This document shows positions 40,068-47,814 of a stretch of DNA of 64,000 nt, one piece after another; position 1 is the stretch's first letter, and each line of letters starts with the position of its first letter. The notes below the pieces were generated by a model that made no database searches, was not told the DNA's origin, and worked only from the letters and a program-made list of their open reading frames with translations. Source of the DNA: Mycobacterium rhizamassiliense (GTDB lineage: Bacteria; Actinomycetota; Actinomycetes; Mycobacteriales; Mycobacteriaceae); NCBI RefSeq assembly GCF_900157375.1, contig NZ_LT721901.1:862365-926364 (forward strand). The letters run 5' to 3'. A program made the position numbers and the translations under genes.

Positions 40068-41165
40068 ATGGCGTCAATCTCACCGCAACCTAGTAGCCGA
40101 TTCCCCGATGGACGGAAGGTCCGGTACCGGCACCCTGACGGCAGTGCTGGGGCGACCACATTCCCCGATCTCCGCAACGCCGAGAAGTTCGTCGCAATGA
40201 TTGACGCGCTCGGAGTGTCGGACGCACTGCAACGTATCGGCAGGACCGCGCCGCAGCCGATAACAGCGCTCTCCCCTACCGTCGCGGCCACCCTAGAGCG
40301 GTATGCGGCGTCGCGGCCGTCGCTGGACACCGCGAACAAGTACCGCATCATCGCGAAGCACACCATCAACCCCGTGCTCGGTTGTGTGTCCGTCGCGGAG
40401 CTGACAGTGGACGATGTCCAGTCGTGGCTTAATGGCTTAACCATCGCGGGTCGGTCAATCGTCCAGGCCCATATGTTGCTGAAGGCGGCGCTGACGGCCG
40501 CGATTGATCGCGGTGAACTGAGCATCAATCCAGCGCGGAAAGCGTCCCGGTCTGGCGGCTCCGGTGTTCGCATCCCGCGCCGGCCACCCGGCAAGCAAGC
40601 GGTGTTCTTATCCCGCCACGAAGCGGTGCTAGTAGTGGCAGCTGTGCCGGATCGGCAGCGGGTGCTGATTGAGTTTCTGTTGGCGACCGGCTGCCGGATC
40701 GGCGAAGCCCTGGCGCTCACCCCGGCCGACATCGGGACCGGGACTGCCACGTTTAACAAGTCGTACAGCCGCCGCGCCAACGCAGCCGGAAACCGCCCCT
40801 TCGATCTAGGAGCCGCCAAGACCGCAGCCAGTGAGCGCACCATAGCGGTGCCGCAAGGAGTGCTCGACAAGCTGAACATGTCGGGCGCACTAGTGTTCAC
40901 CAACGACACGGGGTACGCCATCAACGCGGACAGCTTTCGCAAGAACGTGTGGATTCCGGCGATGGCCAAGAGCGGACTGCCGAAGCACCGCCGCCCCGGT
41001 TTGCACGATCTGCGGCATACCCATGCTTCCCGGCTGATCGACGCTGGGATATCGATTGTTGCCGTCTCAAAGCGCCTAGGACACTCGAACGTGTCGATCA
41101 CCCTGTCGACCTACGCGCACGTCGCCTCAGACGCTGACGAGCGGATTCTTGCGGCGCTGGCGTGA
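40068..41165 (+). CDS. Tyrosine recombinase (phage-type integrase)
   Basis: Site-specific recombinase of 365 residues that would insert and excise the island. The N-terminal SAM-like core-binding domain is at about residues 70-165 and the catalytic domain at 180-360. Catalytic residues are visible: Arg210 in TGCRIGEAL, Lys251, His313 and Arg316 in HDLRHTHAS, His339 in LGHSN and the nucleophile Tyr349 in LSTYAHV. The ATG at 40068 is preferred; the frame is open to 40002. The last 39 bp overlap the convergent excisionase-like gene. GC is lower than in the neighbouring core genes. Confidence 0.94.
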   Translation: MASISPQPSSRFPDGRKVRYRHPDGSAGATTFPDLRNAEKFVAMIDALGVSDALQRIGRTAPQPITALSPTVAATLERYAASRPSLDTANKYRIIAKHTINPVLGCVSVAELTVDDVQSWLNGLTIAGRSIVQAHMLLKAALTAAIDRGELSINPARKASRSGGSGVRIPRRPPGKQAVFLSRHEAVLVVAAVPDRQRVLIEFLLATGCRIGEALALTPADIGTGTATFNKSYSRRANAAGNRPFDLGAAKTAASERTIAVPQGVLDKLNMSGALVFTNDTGYAINADSFRKNVWIPAMAKSGLPKHRRPGLHDLRHTHASRLIDAGISIVAVSKRLGHSNVSITLSTYAHVASDADERILAALA

Positions 41166-41369
41166 GTTAGGCACCGGCAGAACATCTTTGGTAATCGCGC
41201 ACGCCGCGATGATCTTCTCGATGTCGTGGGCGGAGAAACGTAGGTGACGGCAGATGCGGCGGGCGGGGAATTCTCCGGAACGCACGCGGTCTTTCAGCCA
41301 GTCTTCGCTGTCGCACTGTAAGAGTTCACAAACTTCGGTGACGCTATAGAGGCGGGGTACTACTTCCAT
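41127..41369 (-). CDS. Excisionase-like HTH protein
   Basis: An 80-residue protein of the MerR-like HTH_17/excisionase type: RLYSVTEVCELLQCDSEDWLKDRVRSG is the helix-turn-helix, followed by a wing with ARRICRHLRFSAHDIEKIIAA. Small proteins of this kind direct integrase towards excision. It overlaps the integrase gene tail to tail. Upstream lie several GTGCAC boxes, one of them a 13-bp exact match to a site before another island gene, suggesting shared repression. Confidence 0.82.
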   Translation of the reverse strand: MEVVPRLYSVTEVCELLQCDSEDWLKDRVRSGEFPARRICRHLRFSAHDIEKIIAACAITKDVLPVPNSRQRRKNPLVSV

Positions 41370-41414
41370 CGCTTTTTCTCATGGTGTTGTTACGCGTTCT
41401 CCTCGCACCGTCCG

Positions 41415-41503
41415 GTGCACGCACCAATGCACAGAGTAACGGGGTCCATTGTGCACTATCACAGTTATTAGTGCACCTATCCACCTACTTCATTGTGCAC
41501 TAC
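41415..41503. promoter_or_regulatory. Cluster of GTGCAC boxes upstream of the excisionase-like gene
   Basis: GTGCAC occurs at 41415-41420, 41451-41456, 41471-41476 and 41495-41500, with ATGCAC at 41427-41432. Two copies extend to CATTGTGCACTA (41447-41458 and 41491-41502). The same 13-mer, CATTGTGCACTAT, recurs at 47782-47794. This looks like a multi-site operator for an island regulator. Confidence 0.6.
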
Positions 41504-41668
41504 TACGACAATTAGCTTTTCTCATCAAATGCAGAACTACAGCTTGACTGTCACGATCGACTTAATAACAGCTACTACTCGCAGGACTTCGGATTGAAGA
41601 TCAGGGACTCTAACGCGACGAGGAGCTAGTAATCGCAGCCCAGCTTCTCGGAGCCAGGAGGGAAGCGA

Positions 41669-41959
41669 GCATAGCTGTCCCTGTCGGGGGAACAGCTATG
41701 CACCAGGCGTTCTCGTATGCCGAGTCGGTCGCGGTGTGTATCTCACTGTGGGCTACGGGTATTGCTCGTTTGCCCCAAGGCCGAAGAACTTCTGGTAATG
41801 CCCCCATCGGGGTGATGCGGCGCCGGGCTTGCCTTCTATTTATCACCGCGCTCACCAGAAACGGACTGGCCACCTCGGAGGATGACCAGCAGAAGTGATT
41901 CCGCTCTGACCGGAGACGACCGGGAGGTTAGTCCCGTACCCCGAAACAGTCGGGGTCAG
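41669..41959 (+). ncRNA. Candidate structured RNA in the island
   Basis: Strong hairpins follow one another. GCATAGCTGT/ACAGCTATGC (41669-41678 and 41692-41701) is extended by CCC/GGG. TTCTGGT/ACCAGAA (41790-41796 and 41854-41860) encloses CCCC-ATC-GGGG. CGGGA/TCCCG (41921-41925 and 41932-41936) is followed by CCCCGA/TCGGGG (41939-41944 and 41950-41955), both inside a CTGA/TCAG closing stem (41906-41909 and 41956-41959). I do not recognise an RNA family. It could equally be a DNA-level site. Transcription is not shown. Confidence 0.35.
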
Positions 41960-42095
41960 CTGGGGGAATTGGTGGAGGTTCGGGTTTATTAGCCCTCATT
42001 GAAAGCGTAACACGTAGTTTTATCTCCGAACCGTTTTCATTAGACTCGGACTTATACTGAATACAGAAATAGACAAAGAAATGGAGCCTCTAGTA

Positions 42096-42353
42096 ATGCA
42101 CACATGTCAGACATGCGGGCGCACGGGCACGCTGTCCGGCGACGTGTTGATTTTCGTCCGGCAGAACGGTTCGGTGCGTGCCGATCAGGTTGCAGAACAC
42201 TTCGGTCTTCCACATTGGCAGGCCAGCCGCGCACTCTGCCATCTCGCCGACCGAGGATGCCTTACCCGAGTTTGCCGAGGCGAGTACAGCGCGAACCTAG
42301 AGCTGAGACGGCAGGCATTGCTTGAGCAGCTTGAAAGATTGACCCCCGCATGA
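42096..42353 (+). CDS. Small winged-helix protein with Cys pair
   Basis: An 85-residue protein starting MHTCQTCGRTG, a CxxC that may bind zinc, followed by a helix-turn-helix/winged helix (DVLIFVRQNGSVRADQVAEHFGLPHWQASRALCHLADRGCLTRV). The ATG at 42096 has GGAG nine bases upstream; an in-frame ATG at 42081 has none. It is likely a DNA-binding regulator of the island. It lies upstream of the NACHT gene on the same strand with a 218-bp gap containing two hairpins. Confidence 0.72.
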   Translation: MHTCQTCGRTGTLSGDVLIFVRQNGSVRADQVAEHFGLPHWQASRALCHLADRGCLTRVCRGEYSANLELRRQALLEQLERLTPA

Positions 42354-42477
42354 CGTGCCCGACGGCTTACCGACTGCTTCGCGTGCGGCCAGTACTTTGC
42401 GCGGGCGCCATCAAGTAGGCCGCCACTCGCAAGTTGCTGCCAGCCGGTAAACAACGTTTCCAATTCGAACTTGCTCA

Positions 42478-42520
42478 GCGCACAACACTGTGCGCGTCCG
42501 TTCGCCAGGCCTGCGGCGAA
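42478..42520 (+). promoter_or_regulatory. Two hairpins in the leader of the NACHT gene
   Basis: GCGCACA/TGTGCGC (42478-42484 and 42489-42495) with a 4-nt loop is followed by TTCGCC/GGCGAA (42501-42506 and 42515-42520). They end 51 bp before the NACHT start. They may terminate the upstream transcript or act as a regulated leader. Confidence 0.4.
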
Positions 42521-42571
42521 TCCTGCGAAGCACCTCTGAGCATCTCCGTCCGCGCGTAGTCTTGCGTCCCA

Positions 42572-45487
42572 GTGGAGACGGATTTCGAGTACGAGCGAAT
42601 CAGCCCTGAGGCCTTTGAGCAGCTAGCGGTGGCGTTGGCGGAGATGGCCATCGGACACGGTATCGAGGTTTACGGCCCTGGCCGCGACGGTGGCCGCGAG
42701 GCCACATATACCGGGCCAATCGATTGGTCGGCCACCGGCGATGGCGACAAATGGAACGGCTACACGGTCGTGCAGGCCAAGCAGTGCCAAACACCATCCG
42801 ATCCAGCGGGCAATCTTCAGTGGCTTAACAGCACACTGCGCGAAGAGTTCAAGAGATGGATGGACCCGGACAGCAGGCGCACGCAGTTCCCTCAATATCT
42901 GCTTGTGATCACGAATGTGAGGCTTTCCGCCGCCGATCCCGCGGGCGGAATCGATGAGATCCGAAGCTTGATCGATCACTGGCTTAAGTACGAGTTCGAG
43001 TTCGACGGGCATGAGCCAAGCACGTTGCGCCGGCGTGGATTACGCGATGTAAAGGTCTGGCATCGCGACAAACTCAACGTCCTTGTCAGCATCAATCGAG
43101 ACGTTCGGCAGCGGTTCGCGCCGCTTCTCACGATGGGCGACATTCTGGCTCGTCTTGAGCGCTTGGATCAGCTCCTACCAGGGTTGATACCACCCGATGA
43201 CATCGCCGGAGTCCTGGTAGACCACGCACAGACGACAATCCAGGGCGAACGGTGGGTTCGCTTCGACGAAGCGGGTGACGATTTTAACCGTCAGTCAGTC
43301 GAACGCGTGATCGTTGATCTCCCGGTTCTTGATCAAAAGGGCAACCGCGGCTTGGCATTGCAGGTTGTGCTTGAACGCGGCTCTCGTGTACTAAGTCAGT
43401 CTCTTTGGAAGGCCACTGAGGCTGATGAACCACAGCCGCCCCGTCACCTGGTGATAACCGGCGCGCCCGGCAACGGCAAGTCAACCATCGCCAAATACCT
43501 CACACAGGTTTTCCGGGCCTCATTCGCGCGAGCCGATGCCAATGAACCGGCAGTGCAGGCCATCATCGATGACACTGACAAGTCGTTAGACCGGCTGAAA
43601 CTCACTGCGCCCCAAAGCCCCCGCTGGCCGATACGCATCGACCTAGCACCGATGGCTGAGAGGATGGGACCTGATTCTGGCGGGCCTAATATCCGCACGT
43701 ACTTGTGCCAGCAAATCACTCTCGACTCAAGTGTTCCGGTGCATCTCGGCACTCTTGACCAGTGGTTAAAGTTGTGGCCCAGCATTATTTTGCTAGATGG
43801 TCTCGATGAGGTTACTCACCCAGCAGTACGTCAACGTGTCCTTGGAGAGATCACGGCACTTGTCGACAAAGCGAATGCGCTTGACTGTGACCTGCTCGTT
43901 GTCGTCACGACGCGTCCAACCGGCTATACGTCGTTGCTCCCAGACCATTTCGAACAAATCGACCTAACTGAATTCACGCGCCAAGAAGCGCAACGTTATG
44001 GCCGCCATGTCACGGCCCAGCGACTGGCCGGAGACCCGGTCTTCCGTCGCACGGCATTGAAACGTTTCGAGGACGCCGCGAAGTCCCCCGCCGTCGAGCG
44101 GTTACTAACCACGCCCCTGCAAGTCCTCATCTTGACAGTGATTGTTGCTCGATCGGGGCCGCTACCCGCCAACAGATACGAGCTCTTCTGGACCTACTAC
44201 GACACTGTTTTTAAGCGCGAAGCTGCTAAGCCAACCACCTACCGCAACTTCATCAATGACCACCGCGCTGAGATCACCGACCTTCATCAGCGGGTTGGCG
44301 TTGTGTTGCACCGCTACTGCGAGGCAACGCGAGAATTGCGTGGGCGGCTGCCCATGGTCGAACTGAAAGAAATCGCGCGCGACCGGATGATCAAGCTTGG
44401 ATACGGAATTCCGGAAGCCAACGACTTGGCCAACACCATGGTCACCGTGGCCACGCACCGGCTCGTACTGCTGGTCGCCGATGAAGACGAGACAGTGTCT
44501 TTCGACATTCGTAGCCTCCAGGAGTTGATGGCTGGTTGCGCACTCGTCGACATGCCCGAAGCCGACCAGCGAGAGAATCTCGTCACCGCAGCCTGTAGTC
44601 CGCACTGGCGCAATGCTTGGCTGTTCGGCGCAGGCAGGTTGTTCACCGGAAACGACCACCAACGCAACCTCGTCCTTAAGGTGGTCGAGCAGTGCGACGA
44701 GGTGGGACACTGGCACGGCTGGTTATACCCTGCAGCACCGGAATTGGCCGCAGACCTACTGGATGACGGTCTAGCAGCCAACCGGCCCAACGATCGCCGC
44801 CGCCTGATTGAGGTGGTATTGCGGGTTCTGAGCGGTCCGCTGCCCACAGACCCGAAATCCCTCGCAATGAAGCTCGCGGCAGCCACCAACGAGACCGGTC
44901 ACACGGGCCCTGACGTGGCCGGTATCAGAAGTGACAGGCTGTTTGTCCGAGATCGACTGCGCGATGCGTTCGCAAGGAACACCCCAGATGAGGTCGGGTA
45001 CGCCGTCGGCGCGATACTGCTTCGCTTTGGGGCGTTTGGCGCGCACATCCCTGGCCAGCCCGCAGATCTCAGTCAATTCGTCGACCTGTGGAATGAACGC
45101 GGCCCCGGTGGGCAGATGGTCGAAATCGGTCAATTTCTGTTGGACACCCTTCAGAGCTACGCACCGGAGAGCTATCCGCCAACAACGCTCGTACTACGGG
45201 CGCTCGACGAGTGCAACCAGCTCCGAATGCGGCGCGGCAAACAGGGCAACCTTTTGCCAGTCATAAATTTTCGTAAAGCATTTGGGGCCCATGATCTTTA
45301 CGCCGCGCTGGAAGATTCCGAAGCGGAACAGGACCTTCAGATTATCATCGCCGCTGTGCCGCCGGAGGGTTGGCCCGTCATCACCTTCCTCGCCCAGCGT
45401 TACTGGCCGACCGCCTCGCGATGGCCGATCTCAGAACGACTTCGGGTTGCCGGGGATGATCCGCCGGGGCAAGAGCCTCAGTCGTGA
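42572..45487 (+). CDS. NLR-like NACHT NTPase with N-terminal PD-(D/E)xK nuclease domain
   Basis: A 971-residue protein with the architecture of bacterial antiphage STAND ATPases. Residues 10-75 look like an Mrr-type nuclease: Asp39 in GPGRDGG and Gln68-Ala-Lys70 in TVVQAKQ. The NACHT core has Walker A GAPGNGKST (297-305), Walker B IILLDGLDE (405-413) and the TTRP sensor region (446-449). Residues 600-960 are helical and would sense a phage product. Known relatives (Avs, bNACHT) cut DNA after target recognition, killing the infected cell. Here C-terminal TPR-type repeats are not obvious, so it is nearer to bNACHT than to long Avs proteins. The start is the GTG at 42572. Confidence 0.88.
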   Translation: METDFEYERISPEAFEQLAVALAEMAIGHGIEVYGPGRDGGREATYTGPIDWSATGDGDKWNGYTVVQAKQCQTPSDPAGNLQWLNSTLREEFKRWMDPDSRRTQFPQYLLVITNVRLSAADPAGGIDEIRSLIDHWLKYEFEFDGHEPSTLRRRGLRDVKVWHRDKLNVLVSINRDVRQRFAPLLTMGDILARLERLDQLLPGLIPPDDIAGVLVDHAQTTIQGERWVRFDEAGDDFNRQSVERVIVDLPVLDQKGNRGLALQVVLERGSRVLSQSLWKATEADEPQPPRHLVITGAPGNGKSTIAKYLTQVFRASFARADANEPAVQAIIDDTDKSLDRLKLTAPQSPRWPIRIDLAPMAERMGPDSGGPNIRTYLCQQITLDSSVPVHLGTLDQWLKLWPSIILLDGLDEVTHPAVRQRVLGEITALVDKANALDCDLLVVVTTRPTGYTSLLPDHFEQIDLTEFTRQEAQRYGRHVTAQRLAGDPVFRRTALKRFEDAAKSPAVERLLTTPLQVLILTVIVARSGPLPANRYELFWTYYDTVFKREAAKPTTYRNFINDHRAEITDLHQRVGVVLHRYCEATRELRGRLPMVELKEIARDRMIKLGYGIPEANDLANTMVTVATHRLVLLVADEDETVSFDIRSLQELMAGCALVDMPEADQRENLVTAACSPHWRNAWLFGAGRLFTGNDHQRNLVLKVVEQCDEVGHWHGWLYPAAPELAADLLDDGLAANRPNDRRRLIEVVLRVLSGPLPTDPKSLAMKLAAATNETGHTGPDVAGIRSDRLFVRDRLRDAFARNTPDEVGYAVGAILLRFGAFGAHIPGQPADLSQFVDLWNERGPGGQMVEIGQFLLDTLQSYAPESYPPTTLVLRALDECNQLRMRRGKQGNLLPVINFRKAFGAHDLYAALEDSEAEQDLQIIIAAVPPEGWPVITFLAQRYWPTASRWPISERLRVAGDDPPGQEPQS

Positions 45488-45629
45488 AGTGCAGTACGGT
45501 GCGGTCTCCAGGAATCTCAGACTGAGATCGCTGATGTCTCAGAACTAAGAATTGGAACAGCTTTGGCCGGTAACGCTGCGGGAACTAAAAACCCACGTCG
45601 CGGTGTCTCAAAAGTCGCCTCAAAACAAG

Positions 45630-45665
45630 TGTCGCAATACTTGTAGTTCTAAGACTTTTGCGACA
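45630..45665. promoter_or_regulatory. Candidate res site for the serine resolvase
   Basis: TGTCGCAA (45630-45637) and TTGCGACA (45658-45665) are perfect inverted ends of a 36-bp site just before the resolvase gene. Related half-sites (TGTCTCA) lie at about 45604-45609 and 45535. The TGTC...GACA pattern is typical of resolvase crossover subsites. Confidence 0.55.
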
Positions 45666-45676
45666 AACTGGAATGC

Positions 45677-46270
45677 ATGACCGCCCCCGCCCTCGCAGGC
45701 ACACAGCTCGGATACGCCCGCGTCTCGACGGGCCACCAATCCCTGGATCAACAAGTAGATGCGCTCGCGGCAGTTGGCGTCGAACCAGGGCGCATCTACA
45801 GCGACAAGCTTTCGGGGACTTCCACGCGGGAGCAGCGGCCGGGACTGGCTGCACTCTTGGACTATGCGCGCCAAGGCGACGCCATCGTGGTCGTCGGGGT
45901 CGACCGACTGGGCCGTAATGCCGCTGAGGTCATGTCCACCATCCGAGAGCTTGGCGAGCGTGGAATTGTGCTGCGGTCACTGCGCGAAGGCATTGACACT
46001 TCAAACGCAACTGGCCGCATGATCGCCGGTGTTCTCGCCAGCCTGGCGGAACTAGAACTAGAACTAGGTCGCGAACGGCGCACAGCGGCCCGCGAGGCAC
46101 GCAAGGCGCGGGGCCAACATGTAGGGCGGCCCAAGGCACTAGATGCCTCGAAAGCCGCTCTGGCGCAACGGATGCACGACAGCGGTGAATCAGCAATAAC
46201 TATCGCCGCCACCTTGGGAGTAAGCCGGGCGACCATCTACCGCATCCTGACGACCGCGGACGAGTCGTAG
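45677..46270 (+). CDS. Serine recombinase (resolvase/invertase family)
   Basis: A 197-residue resolvase-type recombinase. The catalytic Ser17 is in LGYARVSTGHQSLDQQ, and the Arg residues of the active site are in DRLGRNAAEV and in the central part of the domain. The long E-helix (residues 105-135) and a C-terminal Hin-type HTH (ITIAATLGVSRATIYRIL) are present. Tn3-type transposons use such enzymes to resolve cointegrates; no transposase is seen here, so this may be a relic or a stand-alone stabilisation system. A candidate res site lies directly upstream. Confidence 0.92.
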   Translation: MTAPALAGTQLGYARVSTGHQSLDQQVDALAAVGVEPGRIYSDKLSGTSTREQRPGLAALLDYARQGDAIVVVGVDRLGRNAAEVMSTIRELGERGIVLRSLREGIDTSNATGRMIAGVLASLAELELELGRERRTAAREARKARGQHVGRPKALDASKAALAQRMHDSGESAITIAATLGVSRATIYRILTTADES

Positions 46271-46284
46271 ACAGTTACCGAGGG

Positions 46285-47421
46285 TTACCCGATCGGGGAG
46301 GGCGGATCGGTCATTAGCGTTGCTTGGGGTTCTTGAGGCTCGACGTTGCCGGGATTGATCCCAACCGGGCCTGACTCGCCGGCGACACCACTTCGGCAGA
46401 TTTCGGTGGCTTCTTGCACGCGCCATACAAATCCAAGGTCCGAGCTCTGCTTTGCTTGTCGCGACAACTTCTCGAATCGGCGTGCAAGATCTCTAAGTCG
46501 ACGTGTTACTTCCTCGTCAGCACCCGGAATATCTGTCTCGTGATCGATGACGGGGTCATCCTCGTCAGGCCCCGCGGGCGGAGAAGCAGCGCCGAAGGCA
46601 GAGCCTTCCCGCGCACCATAGTCTTCCGGCACTCGGCCGGTGTATACGCCGACGAGCTGCCAACGTGGCGCAGGTGCTACCTCGAACTTCCCGTTCTCGT
46701 TGGTTAAACTCAGTGGCTGGCGAACCGTCACCACAGGTGAGCCAGAATGTCCTTTTCGTCCCCGACAGTCCACGAGAAAGAGCGGGTACTCGTTGTTGCG
46801 GTAGACATGCAGCAGAGCGGGCTCGGAAGCGATGGTGCCACCAGTCCACAGTGGAAGATCAAAACTTCCTCTCAACCCGTATGGATACCCAACGACTGAA
46901 ACCTGTTGACTTACCCATAGTCTGGGCGCCTCACGCGCTGGCGGAACCTCGTCCCAAGCATCGATGACCAGTTCACCTTGGTCAGTAGGCAAATTAAACG
47001 GAATCGCCGCGATGTCTACGCTGCGTCCGAACCGCGGATGCTCCCGCCAAATTGGTGTCCACGTCTCATCGATCAGGTTGATCAGATACTGCTGGACTGC
47101 TACCTGAAAACCTGTCTGGTACACCGCAGTTGGTGTCGTAGCGCGGAACCCCACGGCGACGTGTGTCGGTGAGACACGGTAGTTATTGCGCAGAAACTCG
47201 TTGGTCTCCCAATGCCTTCCAGAGAAGTTGTGGCGAGCTGTGACGAGGTAGATCTGACCAGCGATACGATAAAGAAAGCCAGTTCCCTTGGCCAGCAGGA
47301 ACATGTCACTTTCTCTGGTGGCATGGCTACCGTCTGGAGAGAACATCATCTCGATATAGACAGGTCGCAACGACTCGGGCGGGAACATCGCCAGGGGCAG
47401 TTCGGGGTGGTCGTCGGTCAT
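46285..47421 (-). CDS. Trypsin-like serine protease
   Basis: A 378-residue protein with a chymotrypsin-type catalytic triad: His64 in LVTARHNF, Asp136 in GRSVDIAAI and Ser226 in RKGHSGSPVV. No signal peptide is visible, so it should act in the cytoplasm, unlike most trypsin-like proteases of mycobacteria. A coiled-coil segment with EEVTRRLRDLARRFEKLSRQ follows at about residues 305-330. Cytoplasmic trypsin-like domains are common effectors or processing enzymes in bacterial conflict systems, including some NLR-like proteins. It is last in the minus-strand cluster and convergent with the resolvase gene. Confidence 0.88.
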   Translation of the reverse strand: MTDDHPELPLAMFPPESLRPVYIEMMFSPDGSHATRESDMFLLAKGTGFLYRIAGQIYLVTARHNFSGRHWETNEFLRNNYRVSPTHVAVGFRATTPTAVYQTGFQVAVQQYLINLIDETWTPIWREHPRFGRSVDIAAIPFNLPTDQGELVIDAWDEVPPAREAPRLWVSQQVSVVGYPYGLRGSFDLPLWTGGTIASEPALLHVYRNNEYPLFLVDCRGRKGHSGSPVVTVRQPLSLTNENGKFEVAPAPRWQLVGVYTGRVPEDYGAREGSAFGAASPPAGPDEDDPVIDHETDIPGADEEVTRRLRDLARRFEKLSRQAKQSSDLGFVWRVQEATEICRSGVAGESGPVGINPGNVEPQEPQATLMTDPPSPIG

Positions 47422-47565
47422 ATTGCTGGACTATATGGCCTAGTCCCGTGTGAAGGGTTATGCGCGGTCGCATGGGGTGGGGGTATGCCCCGGCCGTCTG
47501 GCCGCCGCGGACCGAGCTTGCGAGATCGGCTTTCCCCCTAGTAAGGGGCCACGGCACTAATGTTT

Positions 47566-47784
47566 CTACAGCTCCCGCTCTTCAAGGTGAAGGGCACGAG
47601 CGTAAGCATCGGCGAAGGCTTTATGGCATTCTGCGGTGGGTTCTCGGCCGTCAAGTCCAACTGCGGCCGCGAACCGCACGCCCGGCGGAGCGTCGGTGTC
47701 GTGGGCGATCGCGTACAGGGCCGCAATTGCGAGTTCCACGCCGCTGATGGTGGGCGTCGCAGAATTTTCTGTCAACACCAGCAT
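47566..47784 (-). CDS. Small hypothetical protein
   Basis: A 72-residue protein, MLVLTENSATPTISGVELAI, with a helical prediction and no recognised motif. Its start codon lies at the end of the 13-bp box CATTGTGCACTAT (plus-strand reading), so the box straddles the initiation point. The same box occurs twice near the excisionase-like gene. It lies 30 bp after the HEPN-like gene on the same strand. A hairpin of CCCC/GGGG at about 47535-47549 follows its stop. Confidence 0.6.
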   Translation of the reverse strand: MLVLTENSATPTISGVELAIAALYAIAHDTDAPPGVRFAAAVGLDGREPTAECHKAFADAYARALHLEEREL

Positions 47785-47794
47785 TGTGCACTAT
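47782..47794. promoter_or_regulatory. GTGCAC box at the start of the 72-residue gene
   Basis: CATTGTGCACTAT is identical over 13 bases to 41447-41459, 6.3 kb away. On the minus strand it ends in the ATG start codon, so binding would block initiation. Confidence 0.55.
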
Positions 47795-47814
47795 TAACGA
47801 GCAGACAATGCTTT

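Larger units (their letters stand above)
41370..42095. other. Long non-coding stretch with AT-rich flanks and a structured core
   Basis: No convincing gene lies here. Short frames exist on both strands (e.g. 41610-41873 minus and 41698-41898 plus) but have no Shine-Dalgarno and unusual composition. 41400-41510 carries five GTGCAC-type boxes, 41510-41600 and 42000-42080 are AT-rich, and 41669-41959 is rich in hairpins (separate entry). Confidence 0.6.

Noticed and set aside
41623..41637. CTAGTAATCGCAG, resembling a conserved stretch of 16S rRNA
   Set aside because: The similarity ends after about 13 bases; no neighbouring rRNA sequence is present.
41610..41898. Two short overlapping frames in the non-coding stretch
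   Set aside because: No ribosome binding site and no family resemblance, and the region is dominated by hairpins. A small peptide cannot be excluded.
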